In this document: positions 31,375 to 43,149 of the stretch, piece by piece
Layout of the letters: the number at the start of each line of letters is the position of its first letter
Position numbering within the stretch: the first letter of the stretch is position 1
Assembly: GCF_047675955.1 (NCBI RefSeq)
Contig: NC_132928.1
Location: 45,502,889 to 45,566,888 of the forward strand
Origin: Chlorocebus sabaeus
Taxonomy: Eukaryota; Chordata; Mammalia; Primates; Cercopithecidae
DNA length: 64,000 bases
Reading direction: 5' to 3'
The notes under the pieces: generated by a model
What the model was told of the DNA's origin: nothing
What the model saw: only the letters and a program-made list of their open reading frames with translations
Database searches by the model: none
Made by a program: the position numbers and the translations under genes

Positions 31375-32615
31375 ATGTAAATACGTACAGCATGAGAGAA
31401 AATAACATAAACACTTGTCCGCCCACCATCTAACTTTATTGAATCTTAACATTTTGATGTATTTGCTTTAGATTTTGTAAAATGACAAAACATTGTAACA
31501 TAATTGAAGCCTCCTATATGCTCCTCCTCTAAGCCACCCTACAGGTAACCATCATGTTAAATTTTATGTTTACCATTCCTATTCATGCTTTATACTAATC
31601 TTCACATATGTGTCTTATGTGTGAATCCATAAATAACAAATAGACTGTTTTATATGCTTTTAAACTTTATACAAAAGGTGTCCTATTATACCTATTTTTC
31701 TGTAATTTGTTTTTTTAAAATTCGTTGTTTTTGAGATTTACCCATGTTAATGATACATGTAATTCGTTCATTCATTTCAGTTCTTACACAAAATTTCATG
31801 ATATGACTATAGCACAGCTTATTTATCTACTCTTGATGGTCAGTTAATTTCCTCTTGTTTTGTTCTATTACTAATAATGTTGTAGTCAACATTCTTCTAT
31901 ACACCTTCTCTGCAGATGTGACAGAGTTTCATGAGATTATATGCCCAGGGGTGGAATCTCTGGCTCAAAGTGATTATAAGTAGGTTCAAAGTAATGTGGA
32001 AGAATTCTCACCTATCTAGATTCTTGCTTATACTTTTCAATTCTCAGTTAACTTTATGAGTGAGTAATGGTGTTTTATTGTGGTTGTAATTGTAGTTTAT
32101 TAGTTACTGGGGGCCTTGAGCATCTTTTCATGTATTTACTGACAATTAACAACTATTAAACATTAACCTATGTTTTGCCCATTTTCTTTTTTTTCATTAT
32201 TGAGTTGTTTTCTTTAAAATCCAGATTCTAGGGCTCTATCAAGTATTTGTATTTCCTATCCTTTCTCCTAGTCTTGGGCTTACCTTTAATCTTTGTTTAT
32301 GGTGTCTTTCATTAAAAAGAAATTTTAAACATAACTTTCATGCAATCAGATTTGTCACAATTTTCCTTTATGGTTTTTGTTTTTTTAATGTTATCTAAGG
32401 AATCTTTTCCTAGCCCTTAAGTCCAAGATACTTTCCTATATATTTGTTTCTAAAGTATATTTTTGCTTTTCACACAGTGTATTAAATTTAATGTACCTGG
32501 GCTTGATTGTGTGTGTGTGTAATGTGTTTCAAGTCTTCTCCATATGGATAACCAAGTCTATTTGTCTATTTTTCTATTCCTACATTGGTACCATCCGCCT
32601 TGATTGCTGAAACTA
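31375..32615 (-). repeat. Old L1M, 3' UTR and ORF2 end, antisense, part 1
   Basis: TGAGCATCTTTTCATGTATT, TGAGTTGTTTTCTTTAAAAT and CTCCATATGGATAACCAAGT are antisense L1 ORF2 landmarks. The left part has the AAACACTTGTCCGCCCACCA type of 3' UTR. It is interrupted at 32616 by an LTR and resumes at 33075. Confidence 0.75.
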
Positions 32616-33074
32616 TGTGATGGTTAACTTTATGAATCACCTTGACTGGGCTAAGGGATGGCCAGATAGGTGGTAAAACATTATTTCTGAGTGTTCCTGG
32701 GAAGGTTTCCTGAAGAGATTAACATTTGAATCAGTAGACCAATTAAACAAGATTGCCCTCACCTATGTCAGGGGGCCTCATCCAATCTGTTGAGGGCCTG
32801 AATAGACCAAAAACACAGAGAAAGGACAAATTTGCTCTGCTGAGCTGGCACCTCCATCTTGTCCTGCCCTTGGACATCTGCACTCCCGTGTCTCAGGCCT
32901 TCAGATTTGGACTGGAGCTACACCACCAGCTTCCCTGGGCTCCCAGCATGTGGGCAATAGATTATGGGACTTCTCAGCCTTCATAACCCCATAAGCCAAT
33001 TCCTCATAATAAATCCCTTTCCATATATCTTGATATATCTTGTTGGTTCTATTTCTCTGGGGAACCCTAATACA
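32616..33074 (+). repeat. MLT2-like ERVL LTR, sense, inside L1
   Basis: It starts TGTGATGGTTAACTTTATGA and ends GGGGAACCCTAATACA. GGGCCTCATCCAATCTGTTG and CCAATTCCTCATAATAAATC are internal. The flanks AACTA and AACAC share three of five bases. It cleanly splits the L1. Confidence 0.88.
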
Positions 33075-33200
33075 AACACTATAAAAAGTTTTGATGCCTG
33101 GTGAGGTAAGTCTCCACTTTGTTCTTTTCCAACACTGCCTTTTTCCATTGCTCTTCCATATAAAATTTTAGATCAGCTTTTCTAATGCTATGAGGAAATC
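33075..33200 (-). repeat. Old L1M, antisense, part 2
   Basis: AAAGTTTTGATGCCTGGTGA, CTCCACTTTGTTCTTTTCCA and TAAAATTTTAGATCAGCTTT continue the L1 sequence broken by the LTR, in the correct order and without obvious loss. Confidence 0.75.
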
Positions 33201-33284
33201 AATACACTAGTCCCAAAACCCTAGACCTTTAAGCTGGGTCATCTTTGCTCTGACTGTGAGGACTGTACTGAGACACTAGAGAAA

Positions 33285-33480
33285 TGCAGGCATACACTAA
33301 GTGCTTTATAAACAGTGACTCATTTAAACCTCACAAGAAAGTTATGAGGTAGGTACTAGTTTTTATTCCCCTTGTTCTGGTTGAAGGAACTGGGGATTGA
33401 TGGACTCAGGTAATTTGGCCAAGATCTCAGGGTTATTAAGAGGCGTAGCCAGAGCACAAAGGCTTAAATCCATTCTAATC
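33285..33480 (-). repeat. MIR SINE, antisense
   Basis: CTAAGTGCTTTATAAACAGT, CTCATTTAAACCTCACAAGA and TTATGAGGTAGGTACTAG fit the reversed MIR. Confidence 0.75.
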
Positions 33481-33519
33481 ATATGCCAGCACTTACCTGG
33501 ACATCCAAAACCTTAAAAA

Positions 33520-33665
33520 CATATTTTGTACTTACTGACAAGGCAAGCACAATTTAAAATCATTATCCTCTTCATTATACCAAAGAAGAAACTAAAACAC
33601 AGACAAGGTACATGCTTTGTCTAATACCCTATACAATGTTCACTGCAGAATAGAACTTACGTCCC
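33520..33665 (-). repeat. MIR-like fragment, antisense
   Basis: TTAAAATCATTATCCTCTTC followed by AAGAAGAAACTAAAACACAG is a weak reversed MIR match next to a clearer one. Confidence 0.4.
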
Positions 33666-34535
33666 TTGATCTTCCCTGTATGAAAACTCCTTCTTCCACT
33701 CCCATCCCCACACCTGCCCGTTAGCTCTTGCTCCTATGCCCATCCAGGCCAGGCACCTGGAATACGCAACCATGAGGCTGCCGTGACATCCTGGTCTCTG
33801 AATGCTCCATGGCGCTGAGCAAGTGAAAACCAACTCTAAAGATGAAGTGGTTTCTTCAGCCTCTGGCTTCTGGGCTGCTTCCTTTTGAAGAACTAGTAGT
33901 GGTATGGGAGTATAGATCAACACACCAGAGAGCTCTCCTACCTATGACAACATTTACCTAACATCAGGACATGCGCATTTTCTAGGAAATGTGTGGAAAA
34001 GGCTGTAAATGCTGGCAACAATGAGGGCAAATCTGCAGGAGCAGATTCCATGGAATGTAATTAGATAAGAAAACATTGGTTAGGGGCTGTCAAGGGAGCC
34101 AAAGAGAAAAGCATGTTATAAACAGATACCCATCGGCCCAGACTGGTGGTTGGAGGACAGACACTGTCATTAGCAGCTTTCAGTATAAATCTTAACTGGG
34201 CCACGAATGTGTTCAGTGACTTTGAGCAAGTCATTCCAGACAGCCTGGATGTTTCAGTTCTCGTACCAGTGATAGGAGGCCCCCAGAGGGCTTCACTAAG
34301 GGAAAGGAATTGCTCCGGTCTGGAAGAAAGAGCACAAGTCTGTTGGTGGGCTCTTGTCCTGCTAGGAATTGGGGGACACCTCATTTTTCTGCAGGCTGAG
34401 GGTGAGGAACTGGAGGTCAGTGGGAAATAGTCACAAAATAATGTACATTTACTCTGGACTCCTCCAAAGGCAGCTTATGTGCTGAGAGCTTGATCTGTTC
34501 CTGCTTTTCTCTCCACTCTCCTGTATAGCAAAACA
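33666..34535. other. Unassigned sequence
   Basis: A possible MIR trace lies at 34165-34250 (TGACTTTGAGCAAGTCATTC). Overlapping frames on both strands have no recognisable product. Confidence 0.3.
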
Positions 34536-34650
34536 GCTACGGCAAATCATGTAATTTCTCCACATGTCAGTCCTTCACGTCTAAGGTAGGAATATAGTAT
34601 GGCCAGCATAAAATGGGGTAACAGACATGAAGGCCAATGCGAGGTACTGT
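34536..34650 (+). repeat. MIR-like fragment
   Basis: ACGGCAAATCATGTAATTTC and then TAAAATGGGGTAACAGAC loosely follow the MIR core. Confidence 0.4.
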
Positions 34651-35285
34651 TATGTCAGCACCCCTAAAGCCATTAGAGGAAAATTAGGATGGGAGGTCGG
34701 ATTAGACGAGGGTTCCCAAGTGGTTGTGGCTCCTCCTGCACAGCTACAGGGACCGGAGAGATATAGCGAGAGCCCCGTGCCTCAGAGGAATTGCAGTGCT
34801 GGCCAGAGGCTCCAGGAAGGAGCCCAGCCCAGCCCAGCCCTGCCTTCTGGACTGAGAATGTTTTGCACCGGTTTTGATATTAATGAAGTAATTATTGTGC
34901 AAATTTATGCACCTGTGCCTTATTCTCAGCTTCTCTGCATTCCTTCTCCAAGCCTTGTGGTTCCCTCTGCCTTTACCTTCCTCTAGCAGGAGGGGACATA
35001 TGAGATAGGATCCTTTCCCTCAAGGACATTTCTCACTAGTAGTGGGGATCACACCCACACATGCACATGCATAAAATCTAACCAGACAACCCAGAGTGAG
35101 ATGTCTGATAGGCGGCACAAACCAAGTGATCTGGGCCTGAGGAGGGGAGGAGGGCAGGGGCAGCACCTGCGGAAGGAAGGGCCTTTAGGCCTCGAAGAAT
35201 GAGAATTCAGAGTGGAAAACAAGAGACACAGACCCAAGAAACAACTAGAACACAGAGTTCATAAAGGAGGTAAGAATAGAAATAA
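34651..35285. other. Unassigned sequence
   Basis: An AGCCC unit is repeated about four times at 34821-34840. No named repeat or gene. Confidence 0.35.
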
Positions 35286-35613
35286 GTTAGAAGGGGGCCG
35301 GGCATGGTGGCTCATGCCTATAATCCCAGCACTTTGGGAGGCTAAGGCGGGCGGGTCACAAGGTCAGGAGATCGAGACCATCCTGGCTAACACGGTGAAA
35401 CCCTGTCTCTACTAAAAATACAAAACATTAGCTGGGTGTGGTGGCATGTGCCTGTAGTCCCAGGTACTCAGGAGGCTGAAGCAGGAGAATCACTTCAACC
35501 TAGGAAGCAGAAGTTGCAGGCAGCCAAGATAGCACCACTGCACTCCAGCCTGGGTGACAGAGTGAGACTGCATCTCAAAAAGAAAAGAAAAGAAAAGAAA
35601 AATGTTAAAAGGG
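35286..35613 (+). mobile_element. AluS/Y-like, sense, with target duplication
   Basis: Alu (35296-35603) between GTTAGAAGGG and GTTAAAAGGG. GGAGATCGAGACCATCCTGG is the AluSc/AluY version of that block. (GAAAA)n tail. Confidence 0.93.
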
Positions 35614-36019
35614 AGTGCTTCCATGATGGATTGAAGACTCCGGTTTTATGAGATTGATCATAAGGAGTCATTGCAAAATCTTAGGGAAGGGAAGTCACAC
35701 AGTTATCGCATGTTTGCTGAGGGACTGAGGAAGACGGAAAGCCATCACCTCCTCTACCCTCCATCAGGGGAGACTCTCAAATGAACAGAAGTTTAAAATA
35801 CATACTTTGTAGGAGACTAGGGCGAAAAGGGATTACAACTGTGGAAGGATGGCTAGTGTGTCTGAAACTACTCTGTGGTGGGAGGCTGGTGTGGAGCCAA
35901 CTGGGAGGAGGGAAAAGGGAGCTGGGGGAAACACCTGGGAGACTCAACCTCACAGACCCCAAGGAGGCCACCTAGGGGAGGGAAATGGGCCTGAAAGTGA
36001 AAGACCAGACTTAAGTCCT
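35614..36019. other. Unassigned sequence
   Basis: Short overlapping frames on both strands (around 35777-36061) have no recognisable features. Confidence 0.35.
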
Positions 36020-36190
36020 AGGTCTGCCCTTTCCGGCAGGGAGGGCTCAGGCAAGTCCTGAAACCTGTGGGAGGCTTGACTTCCTCATTCCTAAGATGGC
36101 AGTCATGGTCCCTGCTTCAAAAGCTGCTGAGGTAAAAATCAATGAGGTCACATGCACGAAATCATTTGACAAATGCCAAGTTATCTGAGA
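36020..36190 (+). repeat. MIR SINE, sense
   Basis: CAGGCAAGTCCTGAAACCTG, CTTCCTCATTCCTAAGATGG and the following ATGGTCCCTGCTTC fit MIR. Confidence 0.6.
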
Positions 36191-36770
36191 AATAGTAGAA
36201 GTGGTGTTTTAATTATTTTTGACATGTGGGTGGGGCGAGGGGATGAGGTGGGACATGCTTGCTGAGCACACTTGACATGCAGGGCAGCCCAGTCTTGGTC
36301 CATCTTGCATAAGGTTGCATAGCTTTTTGGGATAGGGTGACTGGAAGGAGGGTGTGTGGGTCGCAGCCCCTTCCACAGGGAGCTCTTCCCTCCCTTGTGT
36401 GTAGGAGATAGGCGATGCCAATGAAGCAGGAGAGAAGTGGAGAGCTAGGTGATAGTTGCTTGGTGGCAGGGAGGGCCTATTGAATGTGGTGCTTTGAGGA
36501 ACCCCTTGTCGTCATGCTCCACCCCTGAGAAAAATGTACTGCAGGTCTTGAAACCTTAACATTAGGGAGGTTGCAAAAATGACAAGCCAAGGCCGGGGGG
36601 CAATAATTTGGTGCCTCTAGGTGAGGATTTCTCGGCAACCTGGATAACATCTGGCCTCACAGCTTCTACCCCAAAAGGTTCTTCGGAGCTCTCCTCCACC
36701 CCTAGGAAATTTCTCCATGACCCGGTGGTCTCTAGCTTTCTTCATTCTGCATCAGTAGACCCTCTTTAAA
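36191..36770. other. Unassigned sequence
   Basis: No gene or named repeat. Confidence 0.35.
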
Positions 36771-36808
36771 CACACACGCGCGCGCGCACACACACACACG
36801 CACACACA
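36771..36808. repeat. (CA)n(CG)5(CA)n alternating tract
   Basis: CACACACGCGCGCGCGCACA opens about 37 bp of strictly alternating pyrimidine-purine with a (CG)5 core at 36777-36786. Confidence 0.97.
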
Positions 36809-36844
36809 AAAAGTTTTAAGTCAATGAGCCGACTTTCTCTTTTT

Positions 36845-36945
36845 CTCTTCTTTTTCTTTCCTGTTTTTTTAATGGGGTCTCACTCCATCCCCCAGGCTAC
36901 AGTGCCCTGGCGCCATCATGGCTTACTGCAGCCTTGACCTCTTGG
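36845..36945 (-). repeat. Alu fragment, antisense
   Basis: A degenerate T-rich tail, then GGGGTCTCACTCCATCCCCC, CCATCATGGCTTACTGCAGC and TTGACCTCTTGG. About 100 bp of the right arm only, AluJ/FRAM-like. Confidence 0.8.
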
Positions 36946-37497
36946 CATAAACCTACTTTCAATAAAGGAGTTTGAGTTCAGCAGAGAACACAGGAAATGA
37001 AAATGATAAATGTATAGTGGGGTTCCAAAACAAGGACCATTCCACATAGCTTGCCTGCCCTCAGCTACTGAGCAACTGACATGGCATCCCCAAATTCTGG
37101 AGGATTCCACTGTGCGTGTGAAGCAGCAGATTTCTAACCAGTGACCCAGCTTTTGCCCCACATCAGCATCTCCTAAAAGGGGAAGTGTCAGTTAGCAGGC
37201 ACTTAGTTTAGGCAATTGTCCTTCAAAGCTGTCTGATTCTTCATGGGACATTGATGTGGAGATGCCTTTTAGATGGATAAAAATTCCTTTGAAGCCCAAA
37301 AGGATGACCTGAAGTTGTATCAGACTAGAGAGTCCAAAATTAGTGAATGATGCTGAAGTATAAAAATCCCAGCTCCGGGAGTTTAACTTTATATACCATG
37401 AATATTCTCTAATATGAACAAAGTTCATAATTTGTGTACCTATATGCATACTAGTATTATCTGTGTGCAAATGAAACCTTTCTCTTACTTAGGAATA
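36946..37497. other. Unassigned sequence
   Basis: Minus-strand frames at 36916-37161 and 37192-37470 look incidental. No named repeat. Confidence 0.35.
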
Positions 37498-37771
37498 AAC
37501 TACCTTTGGGAGGCTGAGGCAGGAGGATCACTTGAAGCCAGGAGTTCAGGACCAGCCCAGGCAACAAAGGGAGACCCCGTCTTCACAAAAAATTTAAAAA
37601 TTAGCTGAGTGTGGTGGCTTGCACCTGTAGTCCCAGCTATTCAGGAGGCTGTGGCAGGAGGATTGCTTGACCCCAGGAGGTTGAGGCTACAGTGAGCTAC
37701 GATGGCACCACTTCACTCCAGCCTGGGTGACAGAGCAAGACCCTGTCTCTAAAAAAGAAAAGAATAACTAC
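37498..37771 (+). mobile_element. AluJ, sense, 5' truncated
   Basis: It starts inside the left arm at CTTTGGGAGGCTGAGGCAGG and is complete to the tail. GAATAAACTACC and GAATAACTACC flank it, a target duplication with one indel, so the 5' truncation happened at insertion. Confidence 0.92.
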
Positions 37772-38059
37772 CATGCCTACCATACAATGGTTAATCAAGG
37801 ATTGAAAGGGGCTGATGAACATTGACATTACAAACTGGAAAATGTAAATTAAAAGCAATGCCAGAGGCCAAAGGATGTAAAAGGTAAACATGAAAGTAGA
37901 TATTGAGGTTAATTAGATTTGACTGCTTCCAAGAAATCAGCACATGCCTCATGATAACTGATAGCCTTTGACTGGAAATCTGTGTATTAGCAAAATTGCT
38001 CAAAGGCCTGGTTTGGCCCCCTTTTGAGTAAGGCAGTGGACAGATTACTGGTGGTCAGG
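37772..38059. other. Unassigned sequence
   Basis: Nothing named. Confidence 0.3.
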
Positions 38060-38215
38060 AGACTCCGTGGTAAACTGACTGCCTCTCAGTTCTGCCCTTA
38101 ACTAGCTGGCAAATACTCCCCCAGCCCCAACCCGTTTGCCACCTCAACTGCCTTTGCATCTGTCAAATGGTGATAGTCATGCCTAACCTGCCTCCTAATG
38201 GAGAAAGTGAGAAAG
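38060..38215 (+). repeat. MIR SINE, sense
   Basis: CTTAACTAGCTGGCAAATAC and CCTTTGCATCTGTCAAATGG fit the MIR core. Confidence 0.55.
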
Positions 38216-38714
38216 AGATGCCTTGTTTTTACAAAACTAGCAAAAACTAGAAATCACTAGTAATCACGTAAGGCTGACAGAGCATTTTCAATCAAGGTCA
38301 TTTGATTCTCACAATAAGATAGTGGGTAAAACCCTATCAGATGCTAGAATCCCTTTGTATAACAATATCTATATTCCCTGCTTACTGTTAGAAATGAAAT
38401 TGACAGATACTACAACTTCAATACATACAAGAAGTTTTTTTTAAAAAGATAATTATCTTTAATAAAAGGAACGTCACTCAATACTTTATAACATGGTCAT
38501 AAGTGTGGATTCAGGAATCCAACTCAGTTATTTTACTGCCAATGCCATGATTTTTTCAGAATCCTTGAAGATATATTTTCAAATTGAAGGAAATTAAAAT
38601 TAATATTTAGGAATTTCTTAATGCTACCAAATTTTTTTCTTCTCAGAAAATAGAAAAATACTGCTTTAAAAAGAAAAAACCCTCAGTATTCTTTTCTATC
38701 AAGACTAGCCTTGC
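38216..38714. other. Unassigned A+T-rich sequence
   Basis: No gene or named repeat. An AAAAAGATAATTATCTTT palindrome lies near 38444. Confidence 0.35.
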
Positions 38715-39160
38715 TGTATTGGTCAGCTTTACTGTGGTAATGAATAACCTCCAATTCTCTGTGGCTTACAGCAACATTTGCTATTCACTCATGTTACTGA
38801 AAGCTGTGGGTTGGCTGAAGCACTGCTCCAGACTGTGGCTCAGCTCCAAGCTGTAAATCAGCTGCTAGCTCCATGTGTCCTTTTCCTTCTGGGATCCAGG
38901 CTGAAGGATCATAGGATGTGCTATTCCCACAGCAGAATGTGAAAGCGCCAGAGAGGTGGCGACAACTTATGATGCCTCTTAAAAACTTCTGCTTGAATGA
39001 TCTGCACATGGTCACATGGCAAAGGTCAGAGACATGCAATCCTCTTAGAGGGAAGGGGAGGTGCACAACTGCAAAGCACACAGCAATCTACCACAGCTGG
39101 CCTCAGATTCATTTTGGTGCTACAGGCAATCCTGCTAATAGACCTGAGTTGGCACATAGA
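38715..39160 (-). repeat. MLT1-like MaLR LTR, antisense, diverged
   Basis: GTGGTAATGAATAACCTCCA, TGTGGCTTACAGCAACA, CTTCTGGGATCCAGGCTGAA and AGCGCCAGAGAGGTGGCGAC run like the reverse complement of an old MaLR-type LTR. The exact family is not certain. Confidence 0.5.
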
Positions 39161-39368
39161 AAAACTTGCTTGCCATCTTTCTTGAGATCAGGGGTTGCAA
39201 ATTCAACCACTAATGGGAAATGGTAAGAACCATGGTTAAGAGGCCATACTTCATTTGAAGGAGTAGCCACTGTCATCCCCAGTAAGGAGTACAATGTGCA
39301 GATGAAAGCCCAAGTCTTCAAATCTCTCAGGAGAAGTCAAAAAATCTTATGTTTAAAGGAAGAAATGA

Positions 39369-39676
39369 GGCTGGGCACAGTGGCTCACACCTGTAATCCC
39401 AGCACTTTGGGAGGCTGAGGCTTGAGGTCAGGATTTCGAGACCAGCCTGGCCAACATGGTGAAACACCATCTGTACTAAAAATACAAAAATTAGCCAGGC
39501 CTGGTGGTGCACGCCTGTAATCCCAGCTACTCAGAAGGCTGAGACACGAGAATCGCTTGAACCTGGGAGGTGGAAAGTGCAGTGAGCTGAGAACATGCCA
39601 CTGCACACCAGCCTGGGCAACAGAGTGAAACTCTGTCTCAAAAAAATAACAATAATAATAAATAAAAAAGAAGAAA
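39369..39676 (+). mobile_element. AluS, sense
   Basis: GGCTGGGCACAGTGGCTCAC to GCACACCAGCCTGGGCAACA with an (AAT)n-like tail. About 12 bp are missing after GGAGGCTGAGGC. GAAGAAAT occurs just before and after, a likely target duplication. Confidence 0.92.
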
Positions 39677-40516
39677 TTACATTCAGTAAAAGTGGAACTT
39701 GAGGAGAAATGCATGAAAACAAACAAACGAAAAAGGTCCTTTATACTAACAAAAGGAATAATTTAGGTAGTATAACAGTTTCAAATCTTTGTGTGCAAAA
39801 TAGCACATCAAATATGAAAAAAAAACAGTTTTAGGTAAAACCTTCTGATTTTACAATTTTTGCAACTATTTTCACTAAAAAACAACAACAACAAATTTGG
39901 ACCACAACTTAAAAAGTTTTTATCCTCTTCTTTAGGGAAACACTTGAGATATGGCACACTGGGCAGTGGCATAGCTGTCTTAAGGAGGGAATGAACAGAC
40001 TTTTTTCTCATGTGTTTTCATGACTTAGACAGTCAGTGCTCACCTGGCCCAGAGCCCCTGGACTCCATTAATTGACTCAGGACTCAGTCCTCGGCTCACT
40101 CATGGCCTCTAGTTTTCCTTTCCTGGGCTTGGCTCTCTGAGCTATGCCATCTCCCAAGAGAAACCTTTCAGGCTGATTGACTTAAAAATTAGAGCTCAGA
40201 TGGCAAAAGAAGAGGGAAATAATAGGGAAAGAGATTGCCCTCATTTGCCTCTTTAAATTTTAATATGCAGTGTGATTTGTTAACGTGGAGGAGGTCCCGA
40301 GGTACTGAGGGGCATCAATAATTCAGCAGAGGCTGTCAGGCTGCAAATAGCCCCACGGTGCCCAGCTGAGGCTCCTGGTTGTGACATGGGCTACTCTTTT
40401 GAGCTCTAAGAGAGTCAGGTTTCCATTACCCAGCCCATTTCAGACCTGTCTTTCCTCTGCTCGCAATTCCTAACAGAACTGGAAACCACGTAGGGAATGC
40501 AGAGGCTAGCAGTCCA
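39677..40516. other. Unassigned sequence
   Basis: 40020-40470 looks like undisturbed unique sequence (no low complexity, no repeat) and might be conserved, which cannot be judged from one genome. Confidence 0.35.
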
Positions 40517-41580
40517 CAATGCTCAGCTGATTAAAGGTTAAACACCAAAGTTCCCGGAGGAAAATGGTGCTCAGGAGCTGCTGCCTCGGTAGGACCTTGA
40601 GTGTTAGTGCTTCCTCCCTGTCAGGGGCACCTGATGCCCAGGATATAATAAAGGATCATTCCCTTCCACCACCATACCCAAACAAATGTTACTACTTTCT
40701 GTTTGCCACATCTTGTTTCTGTCCTTCACAAACAAACTCAAAATTCACCTGAACCTATTAATTTAATTTCCCGGATGATGCTGCCCTCAATGCTCAGCTG
40801 ATTACAGGCTAAACACCAAAGTTCCCAGAGGAAAACAGTGAACTTGGGAGCTGCTGCCTCAGTAGGATCTTGAGTGTTAGTGCTTCCTACCTATCAGATG
40901 TACCTAATGCCCAGGATTTAATAAAGGATCGTTCCCATTCCACCACCATCCCCAAACAAATGTCACTTCTTTCTGTTTGTCAGATCTTGTTTCTGTCCTT
41001 CTTCACAACCAAACTCAAAACTCTCTGAACCTTACTTTCCCGGATGCTGCTGCCCTCAGCTATGGGCAGAGGAGCACGGTGGTGGAGCCTGACTAAAATT
41101 TGGTCAAGGAGAGACTCTTTGTCACCACTCTCCTCTTCCAAGGTAGGCTTCGACTTTTGGACTTCGACTTTTGGACAAGAATGTGTCCATTCTTGCATCA
41201 TCCAGTTTCAGCAAGAATTCTGTCAAGTTGGTTTGGCCAGAATCTCCCACCCTCAATATCTGATCATCCTCAATATCTGACCAAATTCCTCACCACTCCT
41301 ATCATCCCCAGGTTATATCTGATTATCATGGCTTGCCTGCCCCTAACAAGAATCCTGTTGGGACAGTTTAGCAAAGTATCACCCTACCCCTCTTAGTCAT
41401 TCTCCATTTACTGACAGCCTCAACCCCCTTGGCTCTAAATTCCCTCTTTTTCTTATGTTCAGAGTTGAACCCAATCTGTCTCCCCTACTGCTAAATTCCA
41501 CTGTGGTAGTCCCTACACCTGTCATGTTTTGAGTAAAATCTGCCTTACTGTCTTAACAAATATCACGAATATGTTTTCCT
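40517..41580 (+). repeat. Probable ERV LTR-like block with 271-bp internal tandem duplication
   Basis: Two units of about 271 bp (40517-40787, 40788-41057) both start CAATGCTCAGCTGATTA and end CTGCTGCCCT or a variant. Downstream lie a doubled CTTCGACTTTTGGA (41148-41175), a doubled CTCAATATCTGA, and a tail with TGTCATGTTTTGAGTAAAAT and CTGCCTTACTGTCTTAACAA like the R-U5 end of ERV1-type LTRs. Tandem repeats upstream of such an end would fit U3 enhancer duplications. I cannot name the family; the duplication itself is certain. Confidence 0.55.
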
Positions 41581-41639
41581 TTAACAACAGGATCCAGATA
41601 AGGTATTGGAACTCTTAGGCCTTGAATCACATAAATCTA

Positions 41640-41765
41640 TACCTCCTCCCTCCAAGGTTTATGGCCTTGGGCAGGGTTCTGGTCATTGTTCTTATCTTTA
41701 AAACAGGGATAAAAAAAAATCTACCTCATTTAAGGATCAAATAAGAGAGCACCTGTAAATGTATT
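41640..41765 (+). repeat. MIR SINE fragment, sense
   Basis: TTATGGCCTTGGGCAGGGTT, TTATCTTTAAAACAGGGATA and CTACCTCATTTAAGGATCAA fit MIR. Confidence 0.6.
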
Positions 41766-43149
41766 AAGATTATTATTTTTAAAGCTTTCTGAATTGATTT
41801 CCAGTTCTGTCCTCTCTACTTAGCTGTTGCTATTTTAGGCCAGATGCCCCGTTCGTAGGACTGTGCATCCTGATGCCACAGCACCAATGCTATGTTGTTG
41901 TCTTTAACCATGAGGAATAGAAACAGATGAAATTAATATCAACCAAATAGTACTAGGGGTTGCCTTGAGCCTTTATCCTAGGAAAGTGGGTGATATCCAA
42001 ACTCACAGTGTCAACACACTCAGCTTTCTTTGGAAGAGCTGCCAAAGAATCCATGTCAGCACCAAAAGGAAAATGGCAGCAGCAGATGGCAGTCATTTCC
42101 CATCGCCACTGCTGGGCACAGGCAGAGCTTTGGACCTACAGAGCTTCTTCACATAGCAGCACAGGCCAAATAACTGGGAGAGAGGAAGAGAGGAGAAAAG
42201 TTAACGCAGTGGGTTCTGCTTAATGCACCACATCGACTGGGACAGATTTCATAAAACATTAGCAGTTGAAGCTGTCAGCCAGCAGTGGGCCTGGGAAATG
42301 CCGTTCAATGTTTTTTCCATTTCTAAGTGAAACAGAGAGTGAGAAAACAATACTGTGATGAGAAAAGGTTTGCTCCTGACAAAGGGCGTGTTTTCTCTCC
42401 AGTGCTGTTCAGCCATTCACTTGGGAACAGAAAATAGAAGCAGAGCTGGAGATGAGGATGGAGTGGGCGGAAGAAGCACTTGTCCCTTAGAGCAAGGTGA
42501 AAATTACAGTGAGTCTATCGTTTGAATAATTTTATCTTCTTTATTGTAATTTCCTTTGTCTAATGTAGTACTTCAGTAAAGTATGAAGTCCCCATGTCAG
42601 CTTGATAAGTGGTGATTTGAAGACTAAAGGGATGGAGAAATATTGGAAAGTTTTATTTCCCCTCATTCACATCTTCACTGGCTCCTGGCTGAGGAAGCAA
42701 ACGCTTGTCCTTCAAGTACAGGATATGCGGGTAGTGAATGGCTGGGAGATAGCTGATGGTCAATTGCAGAGTGTCAGTTAGAACTCTCAGGAAAGACTAA
42801 AATAAGTCCTGGTCTTTGCTAGCATGTATCATGGGAATGTAATCAAAAAGAATAAGAGGTTGGGAGGAGGAAAGGGGCGGGCAGATGAGCTGATGCTTAA
42901 GTTATACATTCATAGTTATATAAAGAAAACAAAAATATGAAAGATAAGTACAATTTGAATACACAATGATTTTCTACTTTAAATATAGTGACCGTTTCTT
43001 CTTCGTGGAAAGTTTTCTCTATTCAGAACTATCTCCACTCACCTGTCACAGTGCTTACAATTGCGGTGGATTTCTTTTAGTTTACAAAGAACTTCCACTG
43101 GGAACAATGCTACGCATTGTTTTCAATTCACAACAAATATGAGTGATGG
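41766..43149. other. Unassigned single-copy-looking sequence
   Basis: 1.4 kb without a named repeat. Two overlapping frames at 41965-42223 have no recognisable product. Confidence 0.35.
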
